From: CALEMW01 sp964343835
GTDB taxonomy: Bacteria; Krumholzibacteriota; Krumholzibacteriia; LZORAL124-64-63
Length of the DNA stretch: 64,000 bases
Reading direction: 5' to 3'
Assembly: GCA_964343835.1 (NCBI GenBank)
Contig: CAYFKR010000009.1
Span: forward strand, 62,001 to 126,000
Below are positions 18,145-26,010 of the stretch, in pieces. Position 1 is the first letter of the stretch. Every line of letters begins with the position of its first letter. The notes under the pieces were generated by a model that searched no databases, was not told the DNA's origin, and saw only the letters and a list, made by a program, of their open reading frames with translations. The position numbers and the translations under genes are program-made.

Positions 18145-19158
18145 ATGAAAGCAGCGATCCTCGGAACCGGGAGCTGGGGCACCGCCTTCGGTCGTCACCT
18201 CGCCGACGGTTGGGAGACGGTGACCATGTGGGGCATCGAGGAATCCCAGGTCCGCGCCGTGGCCGACGACCACCGCAACCCCGCCTTCTTCGGCGACCTC
18301 GAATTGCCCGCCAACCTGGGTGCGACCATGGACCTGGCCGAGGCCGTCGACGGCTGCGACGCGGTCTTCGTGGTTCTGCCCAGCCAGGCGGTCCGGGACG
18401 TCACCCATCGTATCCGTGAGATCGGCCTGCCGGCGGGCGTGCCCGTCGTGAGCCTCAGCAAGGGGCTGGAGCTCAGCACCCTGAAACGCCTGAGCGAGGT
18501 CCTGGAGGATGAACTTGGCCTGGATGCCGCGGGGGAGAAGCACCCCGTCGGCGTGCTCCTGGGGCCGAGCCATGCGGAGGAGGTCGTGCGCGGCCTGCCC
18601 ACGGCCGTGGTCCTGGCCGGTCGTGGCCCCGGTTGGCACGACTGGCAGCCCCGACTCAGCGGCCCCGCCTTCCGCGTGTACACCAACCACGACATGGTGG
18701 GCGTGGAGATCTCCTCGGCCTTCAAGAACGTCATCGCCATCGCCGTGGGCATCTGCGACGGCCTGGGCCTGGGCGACAACACCAGGGGCGCCGTCATGAC
18801 CCGCGGCCTCAAGGAACTGACCCGCCTCGGCGTCGCCCTGGGCGGCCATCACGAGACGTTCTACGGCCTGGCCGGCATCGGCGACATGATCACCACCTGC
18901 ACCAGCCTCCACTCCCGGAACCGCAATTACGGCGAGGCCCTGGTCAAGGGCCACGAGGCGCCCCAGGATCTCCTGGATCACAGCGCCCAAGTGGTGGAGG
19001 GAGCGGTGATGACCCGCGCCGCCTTGAAGTTGTGCGCGAAGCATGCCATCGAACTTCCCATTACACAGGAAGTTCATCATGTGATATTCTCCGGCAAGGA
19101 TCCCCGCGAAGCCATGCGGGACCTGATGGAGCGCACCCTGCGCCCCGAATCCGAGTGA
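18145..19158 (+). CDS. gpsA: Glycerol-3-phosphate dehydrogenase (NAD(P)+)
   Basis: Reduces dihydroxyacetone phosphate to glycerol-3-phosphate for PlsY. The N-terminal dinucleotide site is GTGSWGTAFGRHLA (usually GAGSWGTA). Further motifs are SKGLE, GPSHAEEVVRGLPTAVV, the catalytic-lysine region SSAFKNVIAIAVGICDGL, and GLAGIGDMITTCTS. It has 337 residues and lies 4 bp after plsY in the same operon. Confidence 0.96.
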   Translation: MKAAILGTGSWGTAFGRHLADGWETVTMWGIEESQVRAVADDHRNPAFFGDLELPANLGATMDLAEAVDGCDAVFVVLPSQAVRDVTHRIREIGLPAGVPVVSLSKGLELSTLKRLSEVLEDELGLDAAGEKHPVGVLLGPSHAEEVVRGLPTAVVLAGRGPGWHDWQPRLSGPAFRVYTNHDMVGVEISSAFKNVIAIAVGICDGLGLGDNTRGAVMTRGLKELTRLGVALGGHHETFYGLAGIGDMITTCTSLHSRNRNYGEALVKGHEAPQDLLDHSAQVVEGAVMTRAALKLCAKHAIELPITQEVHHVIFSGKDPREAMRDLMERTLRPESE

Positions 19159-19190
19159 GCGCCCGCGACCGCAACGGGAGGGAGGACGCC

Positions 19191-19592
19191 ATGGCCGATC
19201 GGCCCGAGCTCCCCGACAAGCTCTACTACACCATCCGCGAGGTGGCCGCCCACACCGGGGTCGAGCCCCACGTGCTGCGCTACTGGGAGAGCGAGTTCCC
19301 CACCCTCAAGCCCAAGCGCAACCGCGCCGGCAGCCGCGCCTACCGCAAGCGCGACATCGAGGAGATCCTGGCCATCCGGACCCTCCTGCACGAGGAGGGC
19401 TACCGCATCGACGGCGCCCGCAAGGCGCTGAAAGACCGGAAGGCCAAGCCCCGGACACCCGGCAAGGCGCCCCAGGAGCAGCTCAGCATCGGATTCGCGG
19501 ATCTGGAGCGGCCCCAGAAGATCGAGTCCATGCGCAAGGAGCTGCGCGAGGTCCTCGACATCCTCAAGGAGATGAAGGCCGAGGAGGGCTGA
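19191..19592 (+). CDS. MerR-family transcriptional regulator
   Basis: A 133-residue regulator with a MerR winged helix-turn-helix (about 12-80: YYTIREVAAHTGVEPHVLRYW, then SRAYRKRDIEEI). A linker and a short C-terminal coiled coil follow. There are no effector-binding cysteines. Small MerR proteins of this kind follow gpsA, plsY or ihf genes in many bacteria; the target is unknown. The ATG at 19191 has GGAGG just upstream; the frame is open further upstream inside gpsA, but only as an out-of-frame shadow. Confidence 0.85.
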   Translation: MADRPELPDKLYYTIREVAAHTGVEPHVLRYWESEFPTLKPKRNRAGSRAYRKRDIEEILAIRTLLHEEGYRIDGARKALKDRKAKPRTPGKAPQEQLSIGFADLERPQKIESMRKELREVLDILKEMKAEEG

Positions 19593-19605
19593 GCGCCATT
19601 CCGAC

Positions 19606-19634
19606 TTGTGGGTCCGGCGCCAGCGTATTAGATT
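19606..19634 (+). promoter_or_regulatory. Promoter of tRNA-Pro(GGG)
   Basis: -35 TTGTGG at 19606-19611, 17 bp spacer, -10 TAGATT at 19629-19634. A 7 bp GC hairpin (CGCCCGG/CCGGGCG) lies in the short leader before the tRNA. Confidence 0.5.
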
Positions 19635-19674
19635 ATGGCTCCGCCCGGAGGAATCCGGGCGTCCCCAGTTCGGT

Positions 19675-19751
<77 letters not shown>

Positions 19752-19762
19752 GAGAATCGGAG

Positions 19763-19789
19763 ACGGGCCGCCTCGAGCGGCCCGTTTTC
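19763..19789 (+). terminator. Terminator of tRNA-Pro(GGG)
   Basis: ACGGGCCGC, a 5-nt loop, GCGGCCCGT and a TTTT tail. Confidence 0.88.
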
Positions 19790-19864
19790 GTATCCGGAAC
19801 GGTCCTTTCCAGGGACCAGACGATGACGTACCATCCCCGTTCAGCCTCGAACGACAGGGAGCCC

Positions 19865-20545
19865 ATGACCGTCGCCGCCATCCTGCCCGCCCTCAACGCC
19901 GCCCGTTACCTGGGCCCGCTCCTGGACGAGATCCGCGAGCGTCACCCCGACGTGCGCTGCGTGGTGGTGGACGACGGCAGCACCGACGGCACCGCCGACA
20001 CGGCCCGCACCCACGGCGCCGAGGTCCTCGTCCACGAGGTGAACCGCGGCAAGGGCGCCGCTCTGATGACCGGCTTCGCCTGGGCCGCCGACAACGGCAT
20101 CGACTGGGTCCTCACCCTCGACTCCGACGGCCAGCACCTGCCCGCCGACATGGGCGGCTTCCTGGACCGCGCCGCCGGCGACGACGTGGACGTCATCGTC
20201 GGCAACCGCATGGCCGACCCCGAGGGCATGCCCTGGATCCGCCGGGTCACCAACCGCTTCACCAGCTCGGTGGTCGGTTCCCTGGCCGGAGCCCGCATCC
20301 CCGACTCCCAGAACGGCTACCGCATGATCCGCGTGGCGTCCCTCGACGGAGTGCGCGTCACCACCGTCCGCTACGACTTCGAGTCCGAGATCCTGGTCCG
20401 CCTGGCCCGCCGCGGCGCCCGCGTCGACTCGGTGCCCACGGCCAGCGTCTACGGCGACGAGCAGAGTTCCATCAACCCCATCCGCGACACCGTCCGCTTC
20501 TTCCGCCTGGCGTGGAGGCTGTCGCGGGACGAGGACGCCTCATGA
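19865..20545 (+). CDS. Family 2 glycosyltransferase (polyprenyl-phosphate mannosyltransferase-like)
   Basis: GT-A-fold glycosyltransferase of 226 residues. The nucleotide-binding start is AAILPALNAARYLGPLL. VVDDGSTDGT and the metal-binding LTLDSDGQHLP follow. The domain resembles the dolichyl/polyprenyl-phosphate sugar synthase group. No membrane domain is present, so it is probably peripheral. The start is ATG 19865 (AGGGAG just upstream) rather than the in-frame ATG at 19823. The stop overlaps the surE ATG. Donor and acceptor are not determined by the sequence. Confidence 0.82.
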   Translation: MTVAAILPALNAARYLGPLLDEIRERHPDVRCVVVDDGSTDGTADTARTHGAEVLVHEVNRGKGAALMTGFAWAADNGIDWVLTLDSDGQHLPADMGGFLDRAAGDDVDVIVGNRMADPEGMPWIRRVTNRFTSSVVGSLAGARIPDSQNGYRMIRVASLDGVRVTTVRYDFESEILVRLARRGARVDSVPTASVYGDEQSSINPIRDTVRFFRLAWRLSRDEDAS

Positions 20546-21318
20546 AGCACGTCCTGCTGAGCAACGACGACGGCATCGACGCCCACGGCCTCAACCTGGT
20601 GGCCGACGTCCTGGCCGAGCGCGACGACCTGCGCGTGACCATCGTGGCCCCCACGGAGCAGCAGAGCGCATCGAGCCATTCGCTGACCCTGCGCGTGCCG
20701 CTGCGCATCGTGGAGTACGGCCCCGGCCGCTACGGCGTCACGGGCACGCCCACCGACTGCGTGCTGGTGGCCACCCAGCACCTCCTGAAGGACGACCCGC
20801 CGGACCTGGTGATCAGCGGCGTCAACCACGGGGCCAACATGGGGGAGGACGTCACCTACTCCGGCACCGTGGCCGCGGCCCTCGAGGGATGCATCCTCGG
20901 CCTCCCCAGCTACGCCCTGTCCTGCACCTCGTGGCACCCGGACACGTGGGATGGCGTGGAGGCGTTCCTGCGCCACCACCTGGACGATCTGCTGGCCGTC
21001 CCCCTGGAGCGCCACAGCCTGCTCAACGTGAACATCCCCGACCTGCCCGCCGACGAGATCAAGGGAATCCGGGCGACGCCCCTGGGCAGCCGCCGCTACG
21101 AGGACGTCATCACCGAGCAGACCGACCCCCGCGGCCGGCCCTACCTGTGGATCGGGGGCTCGGGACCCACCTGGGACGTGATCCCCGGCACCGACGCCAC
21201 CCTGAACCACGACGGCTGGATCGTGGTCACGCCCCTGCGCGTGGACATGACCCATGTCGACATGCTGGAGCGCACCCGCGCCCTCGACCGCGACGGCCTC
21301 GCCGGAGGCGCCCGGTGA
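20542..21318 (+). CDS. surE: 5'/3'-nucleotidase SurE
   Basis: Survival protein phosphatase acting on nucleoside monophosphates. The metal site LSNDDGIDAHG (N8, D9, D10) is at the N-terminus. SASSHSLTL and the VISGVNHGANMGEDVTYSGTV block are typical. It has 258 residues. It overlaps the GT2 gene (ATGA) upstream and pcm (GTGA) downstream. The surE-pcm pair is a long-known bacterial arrangement. Confidence 0.95.
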   Translation: MKHVLLSNDDGIDAHGLNLVADVLAERDDLRVTIVAPTEQQSASSHSLTLRVPLRIVEYGPGRYGVTGTPTDCVLVATQHLLKDDPPDLVISGVNHGANMGEDVTYSGTVAAALEGCILGLPSYALSCTSWHPDTWDGVEAFLRHHLDDLLAVPLERHSLLNVNIPDLPADEIKGIRATPLGSRRYEDVITEQTDPRGRPYLWIGGSGPTWDVIPGTDATLNHDGWIVVTPLRVDMTHVDMLERTRALDRDGLAGGAR

Positions 21319-21968
21319 ACGACCAGTCCGTCGCCCGCTCCCGCATGGTGGCCGAGCAGCTCCAGGACGCCGGCATCGACGACGCCCGTGTGCTGCGCGT
21401 GATGCGCGACGTGCCGCGCCACCTCTTCGTGCCCTCCATGTTCCGCCACCGCGCCTACCACGGCTGCGCCCTGCCCATCGGCTACGAGCAGACCATCAGC
21501 CAGCCCTTCATCGTGGGCCTGATGACGGCCCTGCTCGAACTCGACGGCACCCAGCACGTGCTGGAGGTCGGCACCGGGTCGGGCTACCAGGCGGCCATCC
21601 TGTCGCGCCTGGCCCGCACCGTCGTCACCGCGGAACGGGTGGAGCCTCTGGCCCTCCGGGCATCGCGCCTGCTGGAGGAGATGGGGTGCGCCAACGTGGA
21701 GGTCTATGCCGACGACGCCACCGACGCCATCCCCGAGCGCGGTCCCTACGACGCCGTCCTGGTGACCGCCTGCGCCGAGCGCTTGCCGTCGGCCCTGTTC
21801 CATCACCTGAAGGAAGGGGGCGTGCTGGTCATCCCCATCGGGAAAGGGGAGGAGCAGGTGCTCTATCGCTACAGGAAGACCGACGACGAGCCGATCATCG
21901 AGCGGTCCGTCCCCTGTCGCTTCGTCCCCCTGCTCAACGGCGTCGTCCGGAAGGAGCACCATGCGTGA
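21315..21968 (+). CDS. pcm: Protein-L-isoaspartate O-methyltransferase
   Basis: Repairs isoaspartyl residues by SAM-dependent methylation. The SAM-binding motif I is VLEVGTGSGYQAAIL. The upstream block GYEQTISQPFIVGLMTALL and the motif AYDAVLVTA-type segment (YDAVLVTACAERLP) are diagnostic. It has 217 residues. The GTG start overlaps the surE stop. The stop overlaps the following gene by 8 bp. Confidence 0.95.
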   Translation: MNDQSVARSRMVAEQLQDAGIDDARVLRVMRDVPRHLFVPSMFRHRAYHGCALPIGYEQTISQPFIVGLMTALLELDGTQHVLEVGTGSGYQAAILSRLARTVVTAERVEPLALRASRLLEEMGCANVEVYADDATDAIPERGPYDAVLVTACAERLPSALFHHLKEGGVLVIPIGKGEEQVLYRYRKTDDEPIIERSVPCRFVPLLNGVVRKEHHA

Positions 21969-22467
21969 AGCCGTCCTGGCCTGGGCCGAGGGCCTGCCCA
22001 CTCCGCTGGCCATCGTCCTGATCGCCACCCTGCCGGTCTTCGAGCTGCGCGGTGCCATTCCGTTCGCGTACTCGCCCCTGGCGTCCGGATTCGGCCAGGC
22101 CCATCCCGTGCTCACGTACCTGCTGGCGGTGGCCGGCAACCTGATCCCGGTGGTGCCCATCCTCACGCTCCTCGGACCGGCCGAGCGCACCATGCGCCGC
22201 TGGCGGACCATGGACCGCTTCTTCGACTGGCTCTTCGCCCGCACCGAGCGGCGCAGCGGACTGATCCGGCGCTACCAGGCCCTGGGGCTCGTGCTCTTCG
22301 TGGCCATCCCGGCCCCCATGACCGGCGCCTGGACCGGCGCCGTGGCCGCCTACCTGTTCAGGCTGCCCTTGCGATTTTCCCTGCCGTGTATCATCTTGGG
22401 CGTCGGCGTCGCCGGAATCGTGGTGACGCTCGCTTCCATGGGTGTCCTGCACCTCTGGAGCCACTGA
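21961..22467 (+). CDS. COG2426 (putative small multidrug export) membrane protein
   Basis: A 168-residue membrane protein with four to five hydrophobic segments. The family motif PVFELRGAIPFA is near the N-terminus, followed by the VAGNLIPVVPILTLL segment. The family is annotated as small multidrug export, but direct evidence for transport is slight. It overlaps pcm and ends 5 bp before tRNA-Pro(CGG), so the tRNA may be on the same transcript. Confidence 0.75.
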   Translation: MREAVLAWAEGLPTPLAIVLIATLPVFELRGAIPFAYSPLASGFGQAHPVLTYLLAVAGNLIPVVPILTLLGPAERTMRRWRTMDRFFDWLFARTERRSGLIRRYQALGLVLFVAIPAPMTGAWTGAVAAYLFRLPLRFSLPCIILGVGVAGIVVTLASMGVLHLWSH

Positions 22468-22472
22468 TCAGT

Positions 22473-22550
22473 CGGGGCGTAGCGCAGCCCGGTTAGCGCG
22501 CCTGCTTCGGGAGCAGGAGGTCGGGAGTTCAAATCTCCCCGCCCCGACCA
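22473..22550 (+). tRNA. tRNA-Pro(CGG)
   Basis: 78 nt with encoded CCA. The acceptor CGGGGCG/CGCCCCG is the same as in tRNA-Pro(GGG) at 19675. The anticodon stem CCTGC/GCAGG encloses the loop TTCGGGA, giving anticodon CGG. No clear promoter lies in the 5 bp gap upstream; cotranscription with the pcm operon is likely. Confidence 0.95.
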
Positions 22551-22555
22551 AGACG

Positions 22556-22591
22556 ACGAGGCCGCCCTCCACGGGGCGGCCTCGTTCTTTT
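22556..22591 (+). terminator. Terminator after tRNA-Pro(CGG)
   Basis: A 12 bp stem, ACGAGGCCGCCC with GGGCGGCCTCGT, a 6-nt loop and a TTCTTTT tail. Confidence 0.9.
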
Positions 22592-22691
22592 GCACGACCC
22601 CGTTCCGGCATGCCCGGAAAGGACTTGCCCGCGGTCCCGCCGCGCGGCATCATCCTCCGGTGAACCGACCCCGGACACCCGACGGGAGCCC

Positions 22692-23318
22692 ATGGACATC
22701 CGACGTGCCACAGCCTTGATCCTGGCGGCCCTGACCCTCACGGCCGCCCTCGCCGGCGCCGCCGACACCTACCGTGTCCGCAGCGGCGACTCCCTGAGCC
22801 TCATCGCCAGGCTCACGGGCTCCACCGTCGGCGACCTGCGCCGGGCCAACGGGATCCGGGGCGACCTCATCCGTCCCGACCAGCGCCTCGCGGTGCCCGA
22901 CGCGTTCTCGCGGACACCCGTCTCGGCCATCCGCTGGCGCCACCCCTGCCCTGCGGCGGGGGAGACCCTCCGCGGCTTCGGCCCCGAGCGCAATGGCCGC
23001 CTGGAGACACGCCGCACCGGCGTCGACATCTCCGCCCCCCTCGGCACCGCCGTCACGGCCCCCGCCAACGGCGTGATCCGCTACCTCGGCGAGCAGGACG
23101 GCTACGGCACCATCGTGATCGTGGAGCACGGTGCCGGCTTCGCCACCGTCCTCGGGCCCTTCGCTTCCGACACCATGGACGTGCAGGAGGGGACCATCGT
23201 CCTGGGAGGCGACCGCCTCGGCGCGATCGGCACCCCCGTCGAGGGCAACCGCCCGTACCTTCACGTCGAACTGCGCCGGCACAACGAGGCCATCGACCCC
23301 GCCCGTCTGCTGCGCTGA
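22692..23318 (+). CDS. NlpD/EnvC-like protein: LysM plus degenerate LytM (M23) domain
   Basis: Secreted protein of 208 residues with a signal peptide ending LAGAAD. A LysM domain (about 26-70, YRVRSGDSLSLIARLTG) binds peptidoglycan. The C-terminal M23 fold (about 100-205) has lost most zinc ligands. The HxGxD position reads RTGVD and the final HLH reads YLH; only the Asp and the last His remain. It is therefore unlikely to cleave and more likely activates amidases, as NlpD and EnvC do. It is in NlpD-like order (LysM then LytM) but shorter and without a lipobox. Confidence 0.8.
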   Translation: MDIRRATALILAALTLTAALAGAADTYRVRSGDSLSLIARLTGSTVGDLRRANGIRGDLIRPDQRLAVPDAFSRTPVSAIRWRHPCPAAGETLRGFGPERNGRLETRRTGVDISAPLGTAVTAPANGVIRYLGEQDGYGTIVIVEHGAGFATVLGPFASDTMDVQEGTIVLGGDRLGAIGTPVEGNRPYLHVELRRHNEAIDPARLLR

Positions 23319-23333
23319 CCACGGAGACACCCC

Positions 23334-23867
23334 ATGAGCGACCTGGACCTCAAGACCGTCATCCGCGATGTCCCGGACTTCCCCAAGCCCGGCATCCTGT
23401 TCCGCGACGTCACCACCGTCCTCCACGATCCCCCCGCGTTCCGGGCCGCCCTGGACGGTCTGGCCGGGCTGCTCGACACCGTCGAGTGGGACAGGCTGGG
23501 CGTGGTGGAGAGCCGGGGATTCCTCTTCGGTGCGCCCCTGGCCGACCGCCTGGGCAAGGGGTTGCTCATCCTGCGCAAGCCCGGCAAGCTGCCCGCCGAG
23601 GTCGTCTCCGAGAGCTACGCCCTCGAGTACGGCGAGGCGACCCTGGAATGCCACCGCGATGCGCTGCAGCCGGGGGAGAAGGTCGTGATCCTGGACGATC
23701 TGCTGGCCACCGGCGGCACCGCCGCCGCTTCCGGACGCCTGGTCCGCACACTCGGCGGCGAGGTGGCCGCCTACGCCTTCCTGGTGGAGCTGATGGACCT
23801 CGGCGGCCGCGCCGTGCTGGCCGACGCGCCGGTGATTTCCCTTGTCAAATATGGAGATCCGGCCTAA
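23334..23867 (+). CDS. apt: Adenine phosphoribosyltransferase
   Basis: Salvages adenine with PRPP to AMP. The PRPP-binding loop VVILDDLLATGGTA and the N-terminal IRDVPDFPKPGILFRDVT signature are clear, as is ESRGFLFGAPLA. The 177-residue length is typical. It lies 15 bp after the NlpD-like gene, probably cotranscribed. Confidence 0.96.
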   Translation: MSDLDLKTVIRDVPDFPKPGILFRDVTTVLHDPPAFRAALDGLAGLLDTVEWDRLGVVESRGFLFGAPLADRLGKGLLILRKPGKLPAEVVSESYALEYGEATLECHRDALQPGEKVVILDDLLATGGTAAASGRLVRTLGGEVAAYAFLVELMDLGGRAVLADAPVISLVKYGDPA

Positions 23868-23870
23868 TTT
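23842..23870 (+). promoter_or_regulatory. Promoter of tRNA-Arg(CCT)
   Basis: -35 TTGTCA at 23842-23847, 17 bp spacer, -10 TAATTT at 23865-23870. The -35 lies in the end of apt; the same -10 hexamer is used by tRNA-Val. Confidence 0.6.
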
Positions 23871-23913
23871 GCTGATCCGGCCTTCACCGGCGGACGACGC
23901 CGAAGCCGTCCGT

Positions 23914-23990
23914 GCCCCAGTAGCTCAGTTGGATAGAGCACCGGTTTCCTAAACCGGGGGTCACAGGTTCGAGCCCTGTCTGGGGTACCA
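23914..23990 (+). tRNA. tRNA-Arg(CCT)
   Basis: 77 nt with encoded CCA. The acceptor GCCCCAG pairs with CTGGGGT through one terminal G-U pair. The anticodon stem CCGGT/ACCGG encloses the loop TTCCTAA, giving anticodon CCT. The T arm ACAGGTTCGAGCCCTGT is intact. Confidence 0.95.
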
Positions 23991-24003
23991 TCGACATCAT
24001 GGG

Positions 24004-24030
24004 ACGGGCGGGGCTCAGCTCCCGCCCGTT
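24004..24030 (+). terminator. Terminator after tRNA-Arg(CCT)
   Basis: ACGGGCGGG (24004-24012) pairs with CCCGCCCGT (24021-24029), with a weak T-rich tail. It overlaps the 3' end of the opposing gene at 24015 and may serve both strands. Confidence 0.6.
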
Positions 24031-24404
24031 GTCGTCTCCCCGGGCAGCATCAGGTCGACCCAACCCTCCGCTGCCATGCCCCTCAGGAACAGCCAGACGC
24101 GCTCCAGGGACGCGGTGCCCTCGTCCAGCTGGCCGTCCGCCACGAGGGCCGCCGTGACCGCACCGATGTCGCGGCTCCCGTCCAGGTTCCGCCAGACGCT
24201 GGATCCGAGCGGGTCCAGGCCCACCCGGACATGGGCGCGATCCTCGGGCAGATAGCGCTGCAGCCAGCCGAGCCAGAAACCCCTGAATCGCGGCGGCCGC
24301 AGCTCCAGGCGACGATCGTCGAGCTCGCGGGACTGGACCAGCGGTCGGGGTACCACCGCGGCCACGGGGACCGTCCCGTCGTTTCGATCGTCGATCGGGC
24401 TCAT
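24015..24404 (-). CDS. PqqD-like small protein
   Basis: A 129-residue protein whose pattern fits the PqqD superfamily: a beta-rich N-terminus (RLELRPPRFRGFWL), then LDPLGSSVWRNLDGSRDIGAVTAAL and a helical end with LFLRGMAAEGWVDL. PqqD-like domains are peptide-recognition modules for radical-SAM RiPP enzymes, but no precursor or partner enzyme is adjacent. Solitary PqqD-like proteins also occur. The start is ATG 24404 with GGAG upstream on the minus strand. Function unknown. Confidence 0.6.
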   Translation of the reverse strand: MSPIDDRNDGTVPVAAVVPRPLVQSRELDDRRLELRPPRFRGFWLGWLQRYLPEDRAHVRVGLDPLGSSVWRNLDGSRDIGAVTAALVADGQLDEGTASLERVWLFLRGMAAEGWVDLMLPGETTTGGS

Positions 24405-24419
24405 GAAGCGCTCCAGGGG

Positions 24420-24449
24420 TTGAGTTCGGCTCGGTCCTTGCTCTATGCT
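24420..24449 (+). promoter_or_regulatory. Promoter of the DUF4870-like gene
   Basis: -35 TTGAGT at 24420-24425, 18 bp spacer, -10 TATGCT at 24444-24449. Confidence 0.5.
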
Positions 24450-24541
24450 GGCCGTCCCAGGACGGGATCGGAGCCGGAGCGCCGGAAATCGGCAGCGACA
24501 CCGGCCCCCAAAAAGGCAAGACCGGGGGAGAGGGGACCGAC

Positions 24542-24904
24542 GTGAACGACAATACCAACGATCGCTGGCTGGCCAGCCTCTGCTACCTGAGCGTCATCGT
24601 CCTCGTGCCCATCATCTTCGTCAAGGACAAGAGCGACTTCCTGGCCCGTCACTGCCGCCAGGGCTTCGCCCTGTTCTTCGCCGAAGTGGTGGCCCTGCTG
24701 ATCCTGGCTGTCCTCGACGCCACCGTCGGCCACATCCCGGTCCTCGGCCTGCTCATTTCCATCATCCTGCACCTGGCCGTCTCGCTGGCCGCCCTCGCCG
24801 TGTCCGTCCTCGGATTCGTGCGGGCCATTTCCGGCGAGACCTGGCACATCCCGTTCATCGACGAGATCGCCGACCGGATCCCGGTCACCTCGCGCATGCC
24901 CTAA
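24542..24904 (+). CDS. DUF4870/Tic20-like small membrane protein
   Basis: A 120-residue protein with three hydrophobic segments. The N-terminal pattern (WLASLCYLSVIVLVPIIFV, then FLARHCRQGFALFF) resembles DUF4870 proteins, which are distantly related to Tic20. The start is GTG 24542 with a purine-rich site (GGGGGAGAGGGG) upstream. No function is known, and the neighbours give no hint. Confidence 0.6.
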   Translation: MNDNTNDRWLASLCYLSVIVLVPIIFVKDKSDFLARHCRQGFALFFAEVVALLILAVLDATVGHIPVLGLLISIILHLAVSLAALAVSVLGFVRAISGETWHIPFIDEIADRIPVTSRMP

Positions 24905-24949
24905 ACCGTTGACGGGCGAGGAGCTGCAATCTTCGCCTCACGTATTGCG

Positions 24950-24965
24950 CATAATGTATATTATG
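24950..24965. repeat. AT-rich inverted repeat between converging genes
   Basis: CATAAT-GTAT-ATTATG, 6 bp arms, in an AT-rich island (about 24940-24975) of an otherwise GC-rich region. It separates the ends of the DUF4870-like gene and holA. No T-run hairpin typical of a terminator is seen; role unknown. Confidence 0.5.
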
Positions 24966-24987
24966 TTAATTACCGATGAAGCGAGGC

Positions 24988-26010
24988 TCAGGCGCAGATC
25001 TTCAGGATCGCCTGTTCGAGAATGGATTCCGGCGACATCGGACTGCCCTTGAGGCGCCGTTCCACATCCTCGATCACGTCGACGGCCCTGCCGATCCGCT
25101 CCGGTCCCCAGCGGCGAACGACGTCCACCGCCTGCCTGACCGCGTACGGCGACGCTCCCAGCAGCGTCGGCAGCTGACGTTCACCGGCCCCCTCATCCAT
25201 CAGCGCCGCGACCTGGGCTGCCTGCTTCACGCGCCAGATGAACAGTGGAGCCAGCTCGAAGGCCGATCGCCCCTCGGACAGATAGGTCTGATAGACCGAC
25301 AGGCCGCGGGCCTCGGACCCTGGTCCCAGGGCGCCGAGCAGTTCGAAGGGATCGACGGGTCGCTGCGCCAGGATCAGCTGCTGCAACGCCTCGGCATCGG
25401 GCATCCGGCCCAGATCGCTGACGGCGGCCGCCAGCTTGTCCAGTTCATGACCTAGGGCCGACAGATCCTCGCCGACGAGCTCCACGAGCAAGGCGGACGT
25501 ATCAGGGTCCATGGCCAGCTCGCGCTCGCGGGCCGCACGCTCGACCCAGGTCTGGAGATCCCGGCCGGTGGGCGGCGACAGATCGAAATGCCTGCCGACC
25601 TTCTTCACGGCCTTGATCCAGGTCTTGCGACCGTCGAACTTGTCGGAACTGAGAATGAGGATCGTTTCGGCTGCAGGCTTGTCGAGGTAGCCCGCCAGGG
25701 CCTGCTCCTCGGCGGCGGCCCGGCAGAGCTGATCCGCCCGCTTGACCCACAGGACCTGGTGTGGGCACATCATGGGAAAGCTCAGGGCCTGCTGCAGCAC
25801 CGCGTCGATCCCGGCGTCCTCGCCGTCGTAGGTGTGGTAGTTGAAGGCGGCTCCGCTCTCCCCCAGGCGCTGCTTCACGATGTAGTCCACCACGCCCCGG
25901 ATCCGGACGGTGTCCTCCCCCTCCAGCACGTAAACGGGTTCGAAGCGGCCGTCGGCAAGCGCGGCCCTGAGCTCCTTGAACCCGACACCCGTCTTCTTGC
26001 GGAACGCCAT
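24988..26010 (-). CDS. holA: DNA polymerase III subunit delta
   Basis: Clamp-loader subunit that opens the beta clamp. The 340-residue protein shows the HolA pattern: N-terminal YVLEGEDTVRIRGVVDYIV, ILSSDKFDGRKTWIKAVKK in the AAA-like domain, DLSALGHELDKLA in the middle and a C-terminal LAPLFIWRVKQAAQVAAL domain. As in the family, no Walker A motif is present. The start overlaps the lptE stop in a TAATG junction, and the lptE-holA order matches E. coli, where the two are adjacent. Confidence 0.92.
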   Translation of the reverse strand: MAFRKKTGVGFKELRAALADGRFEPVYVLEGEDTVRIRGVVDYIVKQRLGESGAAFNYHTYDGEDAGIDAVLQQALSFPMMCPHQVLWVKRADQLCRAAAEEQALAGYLDKPAAETILILSSDKFDGRKTWIKAVKKVGRHFDLSPPTGRDLQTWVERAARERELAMDPDTSALLVELVGEDLSALGHELDKLAAAVSDLGRMPDAEALQQLILAQRPVDPFELLGALGPGSEARGLSVYQTYLSEGRSAFELAPLFIWRVKQAAQVAALMDEGAGERQLPTLLGASPYAVRQAVDVVRRWGPERIGRAVDVIEDVERRLKGSPMSPESILEQAILKICA

